DNA from: Chromobacterium haemolyticum DSM 19808 | GTDB lineage: Bacteria; Pseudomonadota; Gammaproteobacteria; Burkholderiales; Chromobacteriaceae | Reading direction: 5' to 3' | Assembly (NCBI RefSeq): GCF_000711885.1 | Contig: NZ_JONK01000005.1 | Span: 62,001 to 126,000 of the forward strand | Length of the DNA: 64,000 nucleotides | Part shown: positions 1 to 8,677 of the stretch, piece by piece | Layout of the letters: each line of letters starts with the position of its first letter | How positions within the stretch are numbered: the stretch's first letter is position 1 | The notes under the pieces: model-generated | The model's input: only the letters and a program-made list of their open reading frames with translations | What the model was told of the DNA's origin: nothing | Database searches by the model: none | Made by a program: the position numbers and the translations under genes

Positions 1-709
1 GACCACGGAGAGCCTGAATGAGCTGGCTACGACGATGCGGTCGCTGGATGCGGATCCGGCTGTGCGTTCGGTGGTGCTGACCGGGGCGGGCGACGCGTTT
101 TTTTCCGCCGGCGCCGATTTGAAGCAATTCGCTTCCGGCGATGTGGCCGAGGCCGACAAGGTATTCGACGCCTTCGCCGGTGCCTTGCGCAGTTTGCAGC
201 AATACCGCGGCGTTACCGTGGCCGCGATCAACGGCTATGCTTTGGGCGGTGGATTGGAGTTGGCGCTGGGCTGTGATTACATGGTAGCCGAGCGCGGAGC
301 CAGGCTCGGGTTGCCAGAGGCCAAGGTGGGCATCATTCCGGCGGCGGGCGGCACCAAGACGCTGGCGGACAAGGTGGGCGTCTCCTGGGCCAAGCGCATC
401 ATCCTGGGCGGCGAAGTGGTGACGGCCGAGAAGGCCTTGACCATCGGGCTGATCGAGGAGGTGGTGGATCAAGGCTTCGCCAAAATCGTGGCGATCAGCC
501 TGGCCAACAAGGTGGCGAACCAAGCGCCGGGCGCGGTGGCCGCGGCTCGTCGTCTGATCGAGGAGAGCGGCAACCTGACGCTGGCCCAGCATCTGGAGCG
601 CGAGCGCGCCGCGGTGCGTCAATTGATAGGCGGCGCGGAGCAGATCGAGGGCGTCAATGCCTTCATCGCCAAGCGCAGCCCCAGTTGGGTCGAGTCCGGC
701 GATGATTGA
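1..709 (+). CDS. Enoyl-CoA hydratase/isomerase family protein (5' end missing)
   Basis: Crotonase-fold enzyme, expected to hydrate or isomerise an acyl-CoA in fatty-acid or amino-acid breakdown. The frame is open from base 2 without a start, so the N-terminus lies left of the window; the ATG at 35 is internal. Family signatures are visible: AFFSAGADLKQF (oxyanion-hole region), AAINGYALGGGLELALGCD (second oxyanion-hole and CoA region), and GLPEAKVGIIPAAGG. The Glu in GLPEAKVG fits the first catalytic glutamate position. The protein ends normally at TGA and is followed by a hairpin terminator. The exact substrate cannot be told from this fragment. Confidence 0.9.
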   Translation, partial: TTESLNELATTMRSLDADPAVRSVVLTGAGDAFFSAGADLKQFASGDVAEADKVFDAFAGALRSLQQYRGVTVAAINGYALGGGLELALGCDYMVAERGARLGLPEAKVGIIPAAGGTKTLADKVGVSWAKRIILGGEVVTAEKALTIGLIEEVVDQGFAKIVAISLANKVANQAPGAVAAARRLIEESGNLTLAQHLERERAAVRQLIGGAEQIEGVNAFIAKRSPSWVESGDD

Positions 710-728
710 ACATCGCGCATCCCATGCA

Positions 729-766
729 AAACCGCCTGTCGCCGTTTCGGCCGCAGGCGGTTTGTT
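729..766 (+). terminator. Rho-independent terminator after the enoyl-CoA hydratase gene
   Basis: A perfect 10-bp stem (AAACCGCCTG / CAGGCGGTTT) is followed by TTTGTTTT. It lies 20 bases after the stop codon. Confidence 0.8.
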
Positions 767-788
767 TTGGTGCTCCGCTCGCGCGGTG

Positions 789-899
789 TCAGTTGTAGCC
801 TGAGAGATAGCTGACCTTGTCGTTGTTTGCGCGTCCGCTCCATTCCAGCTTGTCTCCCGCCTTGCCGCCGCCAAGCGGATACTGCGCCCAAAGGGCCTG
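789..899 (-). pseudogene. Possible remnant of a truncated coding region
   Basis: Between the terminator and the S9 peptidase gene there is no full gene. On the minus strand a short open frame ending at a TGA (789-791) has protein-like composition and ends KVSYLSGYN. It is cut off upstream by an in-frame TAG at 900-902 and has no start codon. Just upstream, another minus-strand frame ends IAAYKPFDMPAWFSE at about 969, and a 7-bp hairpin (GGGAGCC/GGCTCCC) lies at 925-947. These may be debris of a decayed gene. I do not recognise the family, and it may be chance. Confidence 0.25.
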
Positions 900-1073
900 C
901 TAATGGATCCGGGGGCGCCGCCGGGGGAGCCGAACAGCAAGGCTCCCACCGTTTGCCGTCATTCGCTGAACCATGCCGGCATGTCGAATGGCTTGTAGGC
1001 GGCGATATAAGGTTCAAGCTGGGATTGCATCTGTTGCCGTTGTATTGGCTCTCTTTCCCCCGGATGGTGCGAA

Positions 1074-3149
1074 TCAGCGTAGTTGGCGCAACAGGAAGGC
1101 GTATTCCATCGCCGCGATATCGGCCTCTTGCTGGTGGTTGGCGGCGGCGCCGTGCCCGCCCTCGGTACGTTCGAAATACTGCACCGGGGCGCCCATCGCC
1201 TGCATGGCCGCGAACATCTTGCGGGCATGGCCGGGATGGACCCGGTCATCCAGCGTCGAGGTCATGAACAGGGTGGCCGGGTAGCGCGCGTCCGGCTTCA
1301 GGTTCTGATAGGGCGAATAACGGCGGATATAGGCCCAGTCTTCCGGCAGGTCCGGGTTGCCGTACTCATCCATCCAGCTGGCCCCGGCCAGCAAGCGGTT
1401 GAAGCGGCGCATGTCCAGCAGCGGCACCTGGCAGACCACGGCGTTGAATAGTTCCGGCCGCTGGGTGAGCATCACTCCCATCAGCAGGCCGCCGTTGCTG
1501 CCTCCTTTGATCCCCAGATGGCGGGCGTTGGCCACGCCGCGCTTGGCCAGGTCCTCGGCGATGGCGGCGAAGTCGTCGTAGGCGTTCTGGCGCAAGTGTT
1601 TGCGCGCCGCCTCGTGCCAAGCCGGGCCGTATTCGCCGCCTCCGCGGATATTGGCCAGCGCGTAGACGCCGCCACGGTCCAGCCAGGCTTTGCCCAGCGC
1701 GCCGTTGTAGCGCGGGGTCAGCGACACTTCGAAGCCGCCGTAGCCGTACAGCAGCGTGGGGTTGGAGCCGTCAAGCTTGATGTCTTTGCGGCTGACCAGG
1801 AAGTAGGGTACCCGAGTGCCGTCGCGAGAGACGGCGAACCATTGTTGGATGCGGTAGGGGCTGGCGTCGAAAAAGCCGGGCTGTTGTTTCAGCGTCTGGC
1901 GTTGATCGCTGCCGGCCTCGGCCAGCGCCAGCGTCGGCGGCGTTAGAAAGTCGGTGAAGCTGTAGAAGTAGCGGTTGTCCCGATCAGGGTCGACCGCGCG
2001 CACGCTGATGCTGCCGAAGCTTGGGGTATCCACTGTGCGCGATTGCCACTGACCGGCCACGACCTTCCACTCCCGCAAGCGGCTGCCGACATTGTCTAGC
2101 GTGGTCAGCAGCAGGCTGTCGCGGGTGGACGTCTGTTCCGCCAGCGAGACGGTGGCGCTTGGCTCGAACAAAGGGGTGAAGTCGCGCGCTCCGGCCAGAT
2201 AGGCTTCAACATCGATGGCCAGCAGGGAGCCGCCGCGCCAGGTTTTTGCGCCGATTTTCCAGTCCTGCTTGGGGGTTAGCAACAGCCAGTTGTCGAAAAA
2301 GTCGACGCCGACGTGGTCTGGCTTGTCCAGCCGTCGCCATTCTCCAGCAACCAGCAGGCGCGTTTCCGTGGTGAAGAAGGTGGGCGCGCGCGTGATCACG
2401 TCGTAGCGGCGGCCTTGGGCGTCAATCCGGGCCGCGTGCACGGCGACGTCGGCTTGCCGGCCTTCGAACACGGTTTGCGCCTGGGCCAGCGGCTGGCCGC
2501 GGTGCCAGGTTTTGACCACGCGGGGGTAGCCGGAATCAGTCAGCGATCCAGGGCCGAAGTCGCTCATTACATAAAGGGAGTCATGGTCCTGCCAGCTGAC
2601 TTCGCTCTTGGCTTCCGGCAACTGGAAGCCGTCTTTGACGAAGGCTTTGGCGACCGGATCGAATTCTCGCACCACCGCGGCGTCACCGCCGCCGCGGCTC
2701 AGGCGCAGCAGGCAGCGCTCTTGATTGGGGCGCAGGCAGTCAGCACCTTGCCAAACCCAGTTTTCCCCTTCCTCCTTGGCCAGCCCATCCAGATCCAGCA
2801 CCGTTTCCCATTGCGGCGCGGCCTTGCGGTATTCGTCCAAAGTGGTGCGCCGCCACACTCCGCGCGGGTGATCCTTGTCGCGCCAGAAGTTGTAGTACAG
2901 CCCGCCAATCTTCTCCACGGAGGGGATGCGGTCATTGGAGTCCAGGATGGTCAGCAGTTCGCGGCGCAGAGTCGGATAGTCGGCTTGCCGGCCGAGGTCC
3001 TGGCGCGTGTTCGCGTTTTGCTGGCTAACCCAGGCCAGCGCTTCTTTGCCTTGAATCTCCTCCAGCCATAGATACGGGTCTTGAGCGGCGCTTGCCGCGG
3101 CACTGAGCGCGAGCAGGGTGAGGGACAGGGTGGGGCCTAAGGTTTTCAT
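1074..3149 (-). CDS. Exported S9 family prolyl oligopeptidase
   Basis: About 691 aa serine peptidase of the prolyl oligopeptidase family (S9A), which cuts short peptides after proline. I chose the start at 3149 (MKTLGPTLSLTLLALSAAASA), because it gives a clean signal peptide ending at ASA and has AAGGGA upstream. An in-frame start 27 bases further upstream would add a charged tail before the signal. The N-terminal part (DPYLWLEEIQG) begins the beta-propeller region. The C-terminal hydrolase domain shows the nucleophile motif GGSNGG, the acid region LDDRVHP and the histidine region EGGHGAA. It is probably periplasmic and monocistronic. Function by family is confident; the natural substrate is unknown. 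Confidence 0.92.
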   Translation of the reverse strand: MKTLGPTLSLTLLALSAAASAAQDPYLWLEEIQGKEALAWVSQQNANTRQDLGRQADYPTLRRELLTILDSNDRIPSVEKIGGLYYNFWRDKDHPRGVWRRTTLDEYRKAAPQWETVLDLDGLAKEEGENWVWQGADCLRPNQERCLLRLSRGGGDAAVVREFDPVAKAFVKDGFQLPEAKSEVSWQDHDSLYVMSDFGPGSLTDSGYPRVVKTWHRGQPLAQAQTVFEGRQADVAVHAARIDAQGRRYDVITRAPTFFTTETRLLVAGEWRRLDKPDHVGVDFFDNWLLLTPKQDWKIGAKTWRGGSLLAIDVEAYLAGARDFTPLFEPSATVSLAEQTSTRDSLLLTTLDNVGSRLREWKVVAGQWQSRTVDTPSFGSISVRAVDPDRDNRYFYSFTDFLTPPTLALAEAGSDQRQTLKQQPGFFDASPYRIQQWFAVSRDGTRVPYFLVSRKDIKLDGSNPTLLYGYGGFEVSLTPRYNGALGKAWLDRGGVYALANIRGGGEYGPAWHEAARKHLRQNAYDDFAAIAEDLAKRGVANARHLGIKGGSNGGLLMGVMLTQRPELFNAVVCQVPLLDMRRFNRLLAGASWMDEYGNPDLPEDWAYIRRYSPYQNLKPDARYPATLFMTSTLDDRVHPGHARKMFAAMQAMGAPVQYFERTEGGHGAAANHQQEADIAAMEYAFLLRQLR

Positions 3150-3326
3150 CCGGACGGGTTCCCTTATTTCAGCCAATGGCTGTAGACAGTGAATTTGTTT
3201 TGATGTGTCCGAATACTGTAGCGCCCGTGAATTTGTTTGTCATCAACTGCCGCGCGGGCCGGCAAGCCAAACGGCGGCCATGATGAGACAGGACCGCCGT
3301 TGCGAGGAGGTAATGGACGTGAACTT

Positions 3327-3461
3327 AGAACCTGGTTGCGATCTTGCGAGCTAAAGCGAAAACGGCAGAGAAAGCGGAGCGTACACACGGTACATGAGCA
3401 TTTCGAAGCCATACTCACCGTGTAACGCTCTACAACGCGCAGCGGATCGTGAGCAGGTTCT
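3327..3461 (+). repeat. Dispersed TIR repeat, copy A
   Basis: An element of about 135 bp with imperfect inverted ends (left AGAACCTGGTTGCGATC, right GATCGTGAGCAGGTTCT). It carries the internal block shared with the copies near 9.5, 17.6, 26.2 and 48.3 kb (GTACACACGGTACATGAGCA). An inner inverted repeat CACGGT/ACCGTG flanks the centre. Its right end touches the TAA stop codon of the DsbA-like gene. Confidence 0.85.
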
Positions 3462-4159
3462 TAGCAGCCGTCCAGCCCGCACATCGGCGGCAGGTCGGCC
3501 AAGCCGGAACGGGAAGCGGCGCCGAGTTGCGCCAAGTGCTGGCTGAACATGTCCGGCTTGCCCAAGTAGGAACCTAGATCTAGGGCTTCGAAGCGGCCGT
3601 CCACTTCCAGCGCTGCGGATGGGAAGCCGCGCAGGCCCAAACGATTCATCAGGCGGCGGCTATGGTCTATATGTTCGACGCTGCGTGCCAGGCCGCCGGC
3701 GTAGGCATCGGCGAAGCGGCCGGCGGGCGCGCCCAATTCCGCTGCCAGCCGGGCAAGCACGGCGACATCGGCAATCTCCAGACCGTGCAGATAATGAGCG
3801 GCTTGCACATGGGCCAGCATGGCTTGCGGCGCAATGCCCAGTTCCGGCGCGGCCAGAACGGCGGCGATGGGCGGCGTCGAGTCCAGGCGCGCTTCGCTGT
3901 GCAACAAGCCGTCGAAGTAGGCGTCGCCGAAGGGCTGGCCGCTGAGGGCGGCGATGCGGTGATCGTGAGGCATCACATAGCCGCGCCATTCCAGGTTCAC
4001 GCGCCGGTTGTGCGGCGCGCTCAGCATGCCGCCGCCGTGCAGCGCCAGTTCGACTTCCGGCCGCGCCGCGGCCGCCAGCAGCAGCGGCGAGGCGCCGTAG
4101 CACCAGCCGCACAGCGGGTCGTAAAAGTAGTGGAGTCGAATCTTGGTGGCGCTTACCAT
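3461..4159 (-). CDS. DsbA-family thiol oxidoreductase (FrnE-like)
   Basis: 232 aa thioredoxin-fold protein with a CGWC active site at residues 17-20 (FYDPLCGWCYG) and the helical insertion typical of the DsbA/FrnE group. There is no signal peptide, so it is probably cytoplasmic, unlike classical DsbA. The start overlaps the end of the MBL-fold gene upstream (ATGGTAA, 7-base overlap), so the two are translationally coupled and probably work together. The stop codon lies in the right end of repeat copy A. Disulfide-related redox activity is likely; the partner protein is unknown. Confidence 0.85.
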   Translation of the reverse strand: MVSATKIRLHYFYDPLCGWCYGASPLLLAAAARPEVELALHGGGMLSAPHNRRVNLEWRGYVMPHDHRIAALSGQPFGDAYFDGLLHSEARLDSTPPIAAVLAAPELGIAPQAMLAHVQAAHYLHGLEIADVAVLARLAAELGAPAGRFADAYAGGLARSVEHIDHSRRLMNRLGLRGFPSAALEVDGRFEALDLGSYLGKPDMFSQHLAQLGAASRSGLADLPPMCGLDGC

Positions 4160-5019
4160 TTCATTTCGCCTTTGTTGACTTTGGCGCCGATCTCCAACGA
4201 CATGTCTTCGCCCGCTTGCGGGAAGGCTTGCTTCATCGCCTGGATCAACTGGGCGCTATCGGCCGACTTGGCCAGATTCAATTCGAAGCGCTGCAAGTAT
4301 TGGCGGGTGAAGCGCACGGCGCTCAGATCGGTTTTATCGCCAGCTTGCATGTGGCCGGGCACCACGATCGCCGGTTGCAGGCCTTCCATTTCATCCAACT
4401 GCTTGACCCAGGCCTGGCGTTCGGCTCGGCTCTGGGTGTCCGCGGTCCAGACGTGCATGCTGGGAGCGGTGACGCCGACATTGCCGACAATCGCGCGGAT
4501 GGATGGAATCCACACATAGCCGCGGTGGGCGAGTACGCCGCGCGTGCCTTTGATTTCCAGCGTCTTGCCTTCCAGTTCCAGACGGTCACCTTTCAGCTCA
4601 TCGGGCAGCAGCGCGGCGCTTGGCGCGTTCGCGCCCATTTTCGGGCCCCAATAGGCGATCTTGCCCTGAATATTGGCCTTGATCTTGGCCAGGGTCGGAC
4701 CGTTGCTGAGGACTTGGGCCTGGGGGAAGATTTTCTTCAGTTCGGCGGCGCCGAAGTAGTAGTCAGGGTCTGCTTGGCTGATATAGATGGTTTTTAGTTG
4801 CTTGCCGCTGTCCAGCACCTTGGCGGCGATGCGGTGGGCGTCGGCGCGGGTGAAGCCGGTGTCGATCAGGATGGCGTCTTTTTCGCCGCTGACCAGCACC
4901 GAGCTGACATTGAAGCTATTGCCGTCGGCGTTGTAGATGGACAGCTTCAGCGGTTCGGCGGCGAAGGCGGCCGTTGCCGTCAGGGTCAAGGCGCCTGCGA
5001 TGAGGATTTGACGGGGCAT
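4153..5019 (-). CDS. Exported MBL-fold protein with altered metal motif
   Basis: About 288 aa. I chose the ATG at 5019 (MPRQILIAGALTLTATAAFA), because GGAGA sits properly before it; the in-frame ATG at 5034 is followed by the very bases that form that ribosome binding site. A signal peptide ends at AFA. The metallo-beta-lactamase layout is recognisable (ILIDTGFTRADAHRIA, then IVVPGHM near the C-terminus). The usual HxHxDH metal motif reads SQADPDYY, so most first-site ligands are replaced. It may bind metal differently or be non-catalytic. It is coupled to the DsbA-like gene downstream. Confidence 0.82.
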   Translation of the reverse strand: MPRQILIAGALTLTATAAFAAEPLKLSIYNADGNSFNVSSVLVSGEKDAILIDTGFTRADAHRIAAKVLDSGKQLKTIYISQADPDYYFGAAELKKIFPQAQVLSNGPTLAKIKANIQGKIAYWGPKMGANAPSAALLPDELKGDRLELEGKTLEIKGTRGVLAHRGYVWIPSIRAIVGNVGVTAPSMHVWTADTQSRAERQAWVKQLDEMEGLQPAIVVPGHMQAGDKTDLSAVRFTRQYLQRFELNLAKSADSAQLIQAMKQAFPQAGEDMSLEIGAKVNKGEMKW

Positions 5020-5034
5020 CGATTCATTCTCCAT

Positions 5035-5706
5035 ATGGCCCGACGTCTATCGCGGGCAGTGAGTGGTGGATTGCGACGCTCACTATAAAACGCACGCTTA
5101 ATGGGAATAAACCATCTAAATCGCACTAAATTGTTGCTTATTTCGATCTAATTGGCGCTAAGACTGGGGGACGCCGTCTCCAGATAACCCCTTATGTGGA
5201 GGCGTGGCCGTATGAAATGCGGCTGGCGCATCGAAGGCGCGCGCCCCCGCGCCGGGGGTGTGTGGCGGCCGTTCTTAAGACAGTTGCAGCCAAGACGAAT
5301 AGGATGGGCTATGTTTCAGCCATAAAATCGCGCAGCGAAGAATGTCGGATGGGCGCTGAGTGCGATGGTCTCATTCTTGCTTGATGTGCGATGTGTCGCG
5401 CCGTGCATTTTTTGTCAGCATCGGCCGTCTTTTTGGGAGATTGTATCCATTCGAATCACGAAAGCGAGCGAATGTTGTAATGCGAATTCTTTGGCGGATG
5501 TCTTTTCGAAATCGAACATATTTTGCGCCGAGACATGATCAAAATCTGAAAAACGAGCTGCTGACTCAGGGTTTGTCTTTATCCGGAGAAATTCAAAATT
5601 TCTTTGGCCGGTTTTGTCTTTTTTTTCAAAAAAATACATGAAAAACAATGTGTTAAATTGTTTTTAAATAGGCTTGATTTGGTGCCGTTTTAACCAATCT
5701 TTAAGA
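5035..5706. other. Long intergenic region, AT-rich, with an inverted repeat
   Basis: No convincing gene lies between the MBL-fold gene and livH. The part from about 5390 to 5700 is much more AT-rich than the surroundings. It holds a perfect 9-bp inverted repeat (AAAAACAAT at 5641-5649, ATTGTTTTT at 5657-5665), which could be an operator upstream of the liv promoter. Short open frames here have no coding look or ribosome binding sites. Confidence 0.5.
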
Positions 5707-5736
5707 TTGACAGTCGCTGGAATCCACCTACATAAT
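5707..5736 (+). promoter_or_regulatory. Candidate sigma-70 promoter of the liv operon
   Basis: TTGACA at 5707-5712 and CATAAT at 5731-5736 are spaced 18 bases. This predicts a leader of about 120 bases before the GTG start of livH. Confidence 0.55.
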
Positions 5737-5861
5737 CCGTTCGCCTGTCAGACAGAATCCAAATAATCAAGGCTCGTCCGGGCACTCAAGAACAGGCAGC
5801 AGCCAATAAGAGGGAAAGCCCCGCAAGCTGCCGGTCGTCAATACAAAGGAGATCTCCCAAC

Positions 5862-6785
5862 GTGGACATTTTTCTGCAACAAATCCTGAACGGTCTCGTT
5901 CTGGGTAGCATTTATGCGTTGATCGCATTGGGCTATACCATGGTGTACGGGATCATGGGGCTTATCAACTTCGCTCACGGCGAAGTGGTGATGTTTGGCG
6001 CCATGGTCACCATATCCGTCATCAATGCCTTGTCCGGTTCCGGCTTGCCCGGTCCCGCTCTGGTGCTGATCGGCCTGCTGGTGGCGATTGCGGCCTGCAT
6101 GCTGCTGGGCTTCACCGTAGAGCGCATCGCTTACCGCCCGCTGCGCGGCAAGCAAAGACTGGCGCCGCTGATCACCGCGATCGGCCTGTCCATCGTGCTG
6201 CAGCAGGTGGCTATCCTGATCTGGGGCCGCAACTACATTCCGTTTCCGCAAATCCTCGACCATGACGTGGTGTCCTTCTTCGGCGCCAGCATCACCAAGC
6301 TGCAAATCACCATCATCGTACTGTGTCTGGTGATCATGGCCGGTCTGCTGTTGATGGTGGAACGCACCAAGCTGGGTCGCGCGATGCGCGCCACCAGCCA
6401 GAACCCGGCGGTAGCCGGCCTGATGGGCGTCAACGTCAACACCATCATATCCGCCACCTTTGTCATAGGCTCCAGCCTGGGCGCGGTGGCCGGCGTGATG
6501 GTGGCCACCAACTATGAGCAGGCTCATTACTATATGGGCTTCATGATTGGTCTGAAGGCCTTCACCGCCGCGGTGCTGGGCGGCATCGGCAATTTGGGCG
6601 GCGCGGTGGCCGGCGGCTTGCTGCTGGGCATCATCGAAAGCCTTGGCGCCGGCTATATCGGCACGCTGACCGGAGGCTTCCTCGGTTCCAATTATCAGGA
6701 CATCATCGCCTTCATGGTATTGATCATGGTGCTGATTTTCCGTCCGTCCGGCCTGCTGGGCGAAAAGATGGCCGACCGTGCCTGA
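5862..6785 (+). CDS. livH: Branched-chain amino acid ABC transporter permease LivH
   Basis: 307 aa inner-membrane permease of the HAAT (LivH) family, one of the two channel subunits for leucine/isoleucine/valine uptake. The start is GTG at 5862, preceded by AAGGAG at 9-base spacing. The family pattern GSIYALIALGYTMVYGIMGLINFAHGE is at the N-terminus, with several hydrophobic helices and the EAA-like loop region ERTKLGRAMRATSQNP. It is the first gene of livHMGF. No periplasmic binding protein gene is adjacent, so the substrate is inferred from the family only. Confidence 0.93.
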   Translation: MDIFLQQILNGLVLGSIYALIALGYTMVYGIMGLINFAHGEVVMFGAMVTISVINALSGSGLPGPALVLIGLLVAIAACMLLGFTVERIAYRPLRGKQRLAPLITAIGLSIVLQQVAILIWGRNYIPFPQILDHDVVSFFGASITKLQITIIVLCLVIMAGLLLMVERTKLGRAMRATSQNPAVAGLMGVNVNTIISATFVIGSSLGAVAGVMVATNYEQAHYYMGFMIGLKAFTAAVLGGIGNLGGAVAGGLLLGIIESLGAGYIGTLTGGFLGSNYQDIIAFMVLIMVLIFRPSGLLGEKMADRA

Positions 6786-6803
6786 TCCTGGAGACGACAT
6801 ATC

Positions 6804-7904
6804 ATGACCATGGCACTCAATATCAATAAGATGGACACCGGCAAGAAAGTCGGCCTGTTCGTGTTGTCCGCGGTGGCGATGGCGGTTCTGCCTTTCCTCG
6901 TGGGCGGCCTGCTGGGCAACTCCTGGGTCCGCATCGTCGACTTTGCCTTGCTCTACGTGATGCTGGCGCTGGGCCTGAACATCGTGGTGGGCTTCGCCGG
7001 TTTGCTGGATCTGGGTTTCATCGCCTTCTACGCTGTCGGCGCCTATACCTTCGCCTTGCTGGGCTCGCCGCATTTCGGCTTGCATCTGCCGTTCTACATC
7101 ACCATCCCGCTGGGCGCGGTGCTGGCGGCTTTCTGCGGCATCTTGCTGGGCACGCCGGTATTGCGGCTCAAGGGCGACTATCTGGCCATCGTGACGCTGG
7201 GTTTCGGGGAGATCGTGCGCATCTTCATGAATAACCTGAACACGCCGGTCAACATCACCAACGGCCCGCAAGGCATCAATCTGATCGATCCGATCAAGGT
7301 GGGCGGCGTGTCGCTGGGCGATACCGTGGAGTTGTTCGGACTCAGCTTCCACAGCGTCTATCTGTACTACTACCTGTTCCTGGTATTGACCGTGGGCGTG
7401 GTGATCATGGCCTGGCGCTTGCAGCATTCGCGCATCGGCCGTGCCTGGGTGGCGCTGCGCGAGGACGATATCGCCGCCGCGGCGATGGGCATCAACATTC
7501 GCAATATCAAACTGCTGGCTTTCGCCTTGGGCGCCTTGTCCGGCGGCGTGGCCGGCGGCCTGTTCGCTTCCTTCCAGGGCTTTGTGTCGCCGGAATCGTT
7601 CAGCCTGCTTGAGTCCATCATGATTTTGGCGATGATCGTTCTGGGCGGCATGGGTCATATCCCGGGCGTGATTCTCGGCGCCGTGGTATTGACCATTGCG
7701 CCGGAAATCCTGCGCGACGTGATTGGCCCGCTGCAGATGAAAACCTTCGGCAAAATGCTGATCGACCCGGAAAACGCCCGCATGCTGTTGTTCGGCTTGG
7801 CGATGGTGGTGATGATGCTGGTGCGGCCGGAGGGCATGTGGCCGTCCAAGCGCCGTAAAGCCGAGTTCCGTGACGATAGAGAAGCCGCAGGGCAGAAAGG
7901 TTGA
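6804..7904 (+). CDS. livM: Branched-chain amino acid ABC transporter permease LivM
   Basis: 366 aa second permease subunit. It has an N-terminal membrane region, then the conserved block LGLNIVVGFAGLLDLGFIAFYAVGAY and a C-terminal region with GRAWVALREDDIAAAAMGIN. GGAG precedes the ATG at 6804, 18 bases after livH. The stop codon lies immediately before the start of livG, so it is in the same operon. Confidence 0.93.
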   Translation: MTMALNINKMDTGKKVGLFVLSAVAMAVLPFLVGGLLGNSWVRIVDFALLYVMLALGLNIVVGFAGLLDLGFIAFYAVGAYTFALLGSPHFGLHLPFYITIPLGAVLAAFCGILLGTPVLRLKGDYLAIVTLGFGEIVRIFMNNLNTPVNITNGPQGINLIDPIKVGGVSLGDTVELFGLSFHSVYLYYYLFLVLTVGVVIMAWRLQHSRIGRAWVALREDDIAAAAMGINIRNIKLLAFALGALSGGVAGGLFASFQGFVSPESFSLLESIMILAMIVLGGMGHIPGVILGAVVLTIAPEILRDVIGPLQMKTFGKMLIDPENARMLLFGLAMVVMMLVRPEGMWPSKRRKAEFRDDREAAGQKG

Positions 7905-7906
7905 GC

Positions 7907-8677
7907 ATGGCTGAAGTTTTGCTGAAGATAGAAGGCATCCATAAACGCTTTGGCGGCCTGCACGCGCTCAACAATGTGGCGCTGACCATCAACAAGGGCG
8001 AGATTTACGGCCTGATCGGCCCCAACGGCGCGGGCAAGACCACGCTGTTCAACGTGCTGACCGGCTTGTACGTGCCGGACGAGGGGGCGTTTGAGTTCGA
8101 CGGCCACAATCTGTTCCAACAGAAGCCGCATGTGGTCGTGGCCGCCGGCATCGCGCGCACCTTTCAGAACATCCGCTTGTTCGCCGAAATGACGGCGCTG
8201 GAAAACGTCATGGTGGGGCGCCACATTCGCTCCAAGGCCGGAGCCTTGGGCGCGGTGTTGCGCGACAGGCGCACCATGGCCGAAGAAAAGGCGATTACCG
8301 ACAAGGCATGGGAGCTGCTGGAATACGTGGGCATTGCCGACGTCGCGCACGAGCGCGCCCGCAATCTGTCCTACGGTCACCAGCGCCGCCTGGAAATCGC
8401 GCGCGCGCTGGCCACCGAACCCAAGCTCTTGGCCTTGGACGAGCCGGCCGCCGGCATGAACCCGCGTGAAACCGAGGAGTTGAAGGACTTGATGTCCAAA
8501 ATCCGAGCCGGAGGCGTGACCGTGCTGCTGATTGAGCACGACGTCAAACTGATGATGGGCCTGTGCGACCGCATCGCGGTGCTGGACTACGGCAAGAAGA
8601 TTGCCGAAGGCGTTCCCGAAGAGGTGCGCAAGAACCCGAAAGTGATCGAGGCTTACCTGGGAGCGGCACACGCATGA
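7907..8677 (+). CDS. livG: Branched-chain amino acid ABC transporter ATPase LivG
   Basis: 256 aa ATP-binding subunit. Walker A is GPNGAGKTT, the signature is LSYGHQRRLEIARALA and Walker B is LLALDEPAAGM, followed by the switch histidine in LLIEHDVKLMM. I start it at the ATG at 7907 with AAAGG upstream; a TTG six bases earlier overlaps the livM stop and is less likely. Its own stop overlaps the livF start (ATGA). Confidence 0.93.
   Translation: MAEVLLKIEGIHKRFGGLHALNNVALTINKGEIYGLIGPNGAGKTTLFNVLTGLYVPDEGAFEFDGHNLFQQKPHVVVAAGIARTFQNIRLFAEMTALENVMVGRHIRSKAGALGAVLRDRRTMAEEKAITDKAWELLEYVGIADVAHERARNLSYGHQRRLEIARALATEPKLLALDEPAAGMNPRETEELKDLMSKIRAGGVTVLLIEHDVKLMMGLCDRIAVLDYGKKIAEGVPEEVRKNPKVIEAYLGAAHA

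Noticed and set aside
3313-3354. Mini open frame starting after GAGGAGGTA before repeat copy A
   Set aside because: Despite a good ribosome binding site it encodes only 13 residues, most of them read from the repeat end; there is no support for a real product.
5838-7658. 606-codon open frame on the minus strand opposite livH-livM
   Set aside because: Its product is an unnatural His/Gln/Ala-rich sequence caused by codon bias of the real genes on the plus strand, and livH and livM match well-known families.
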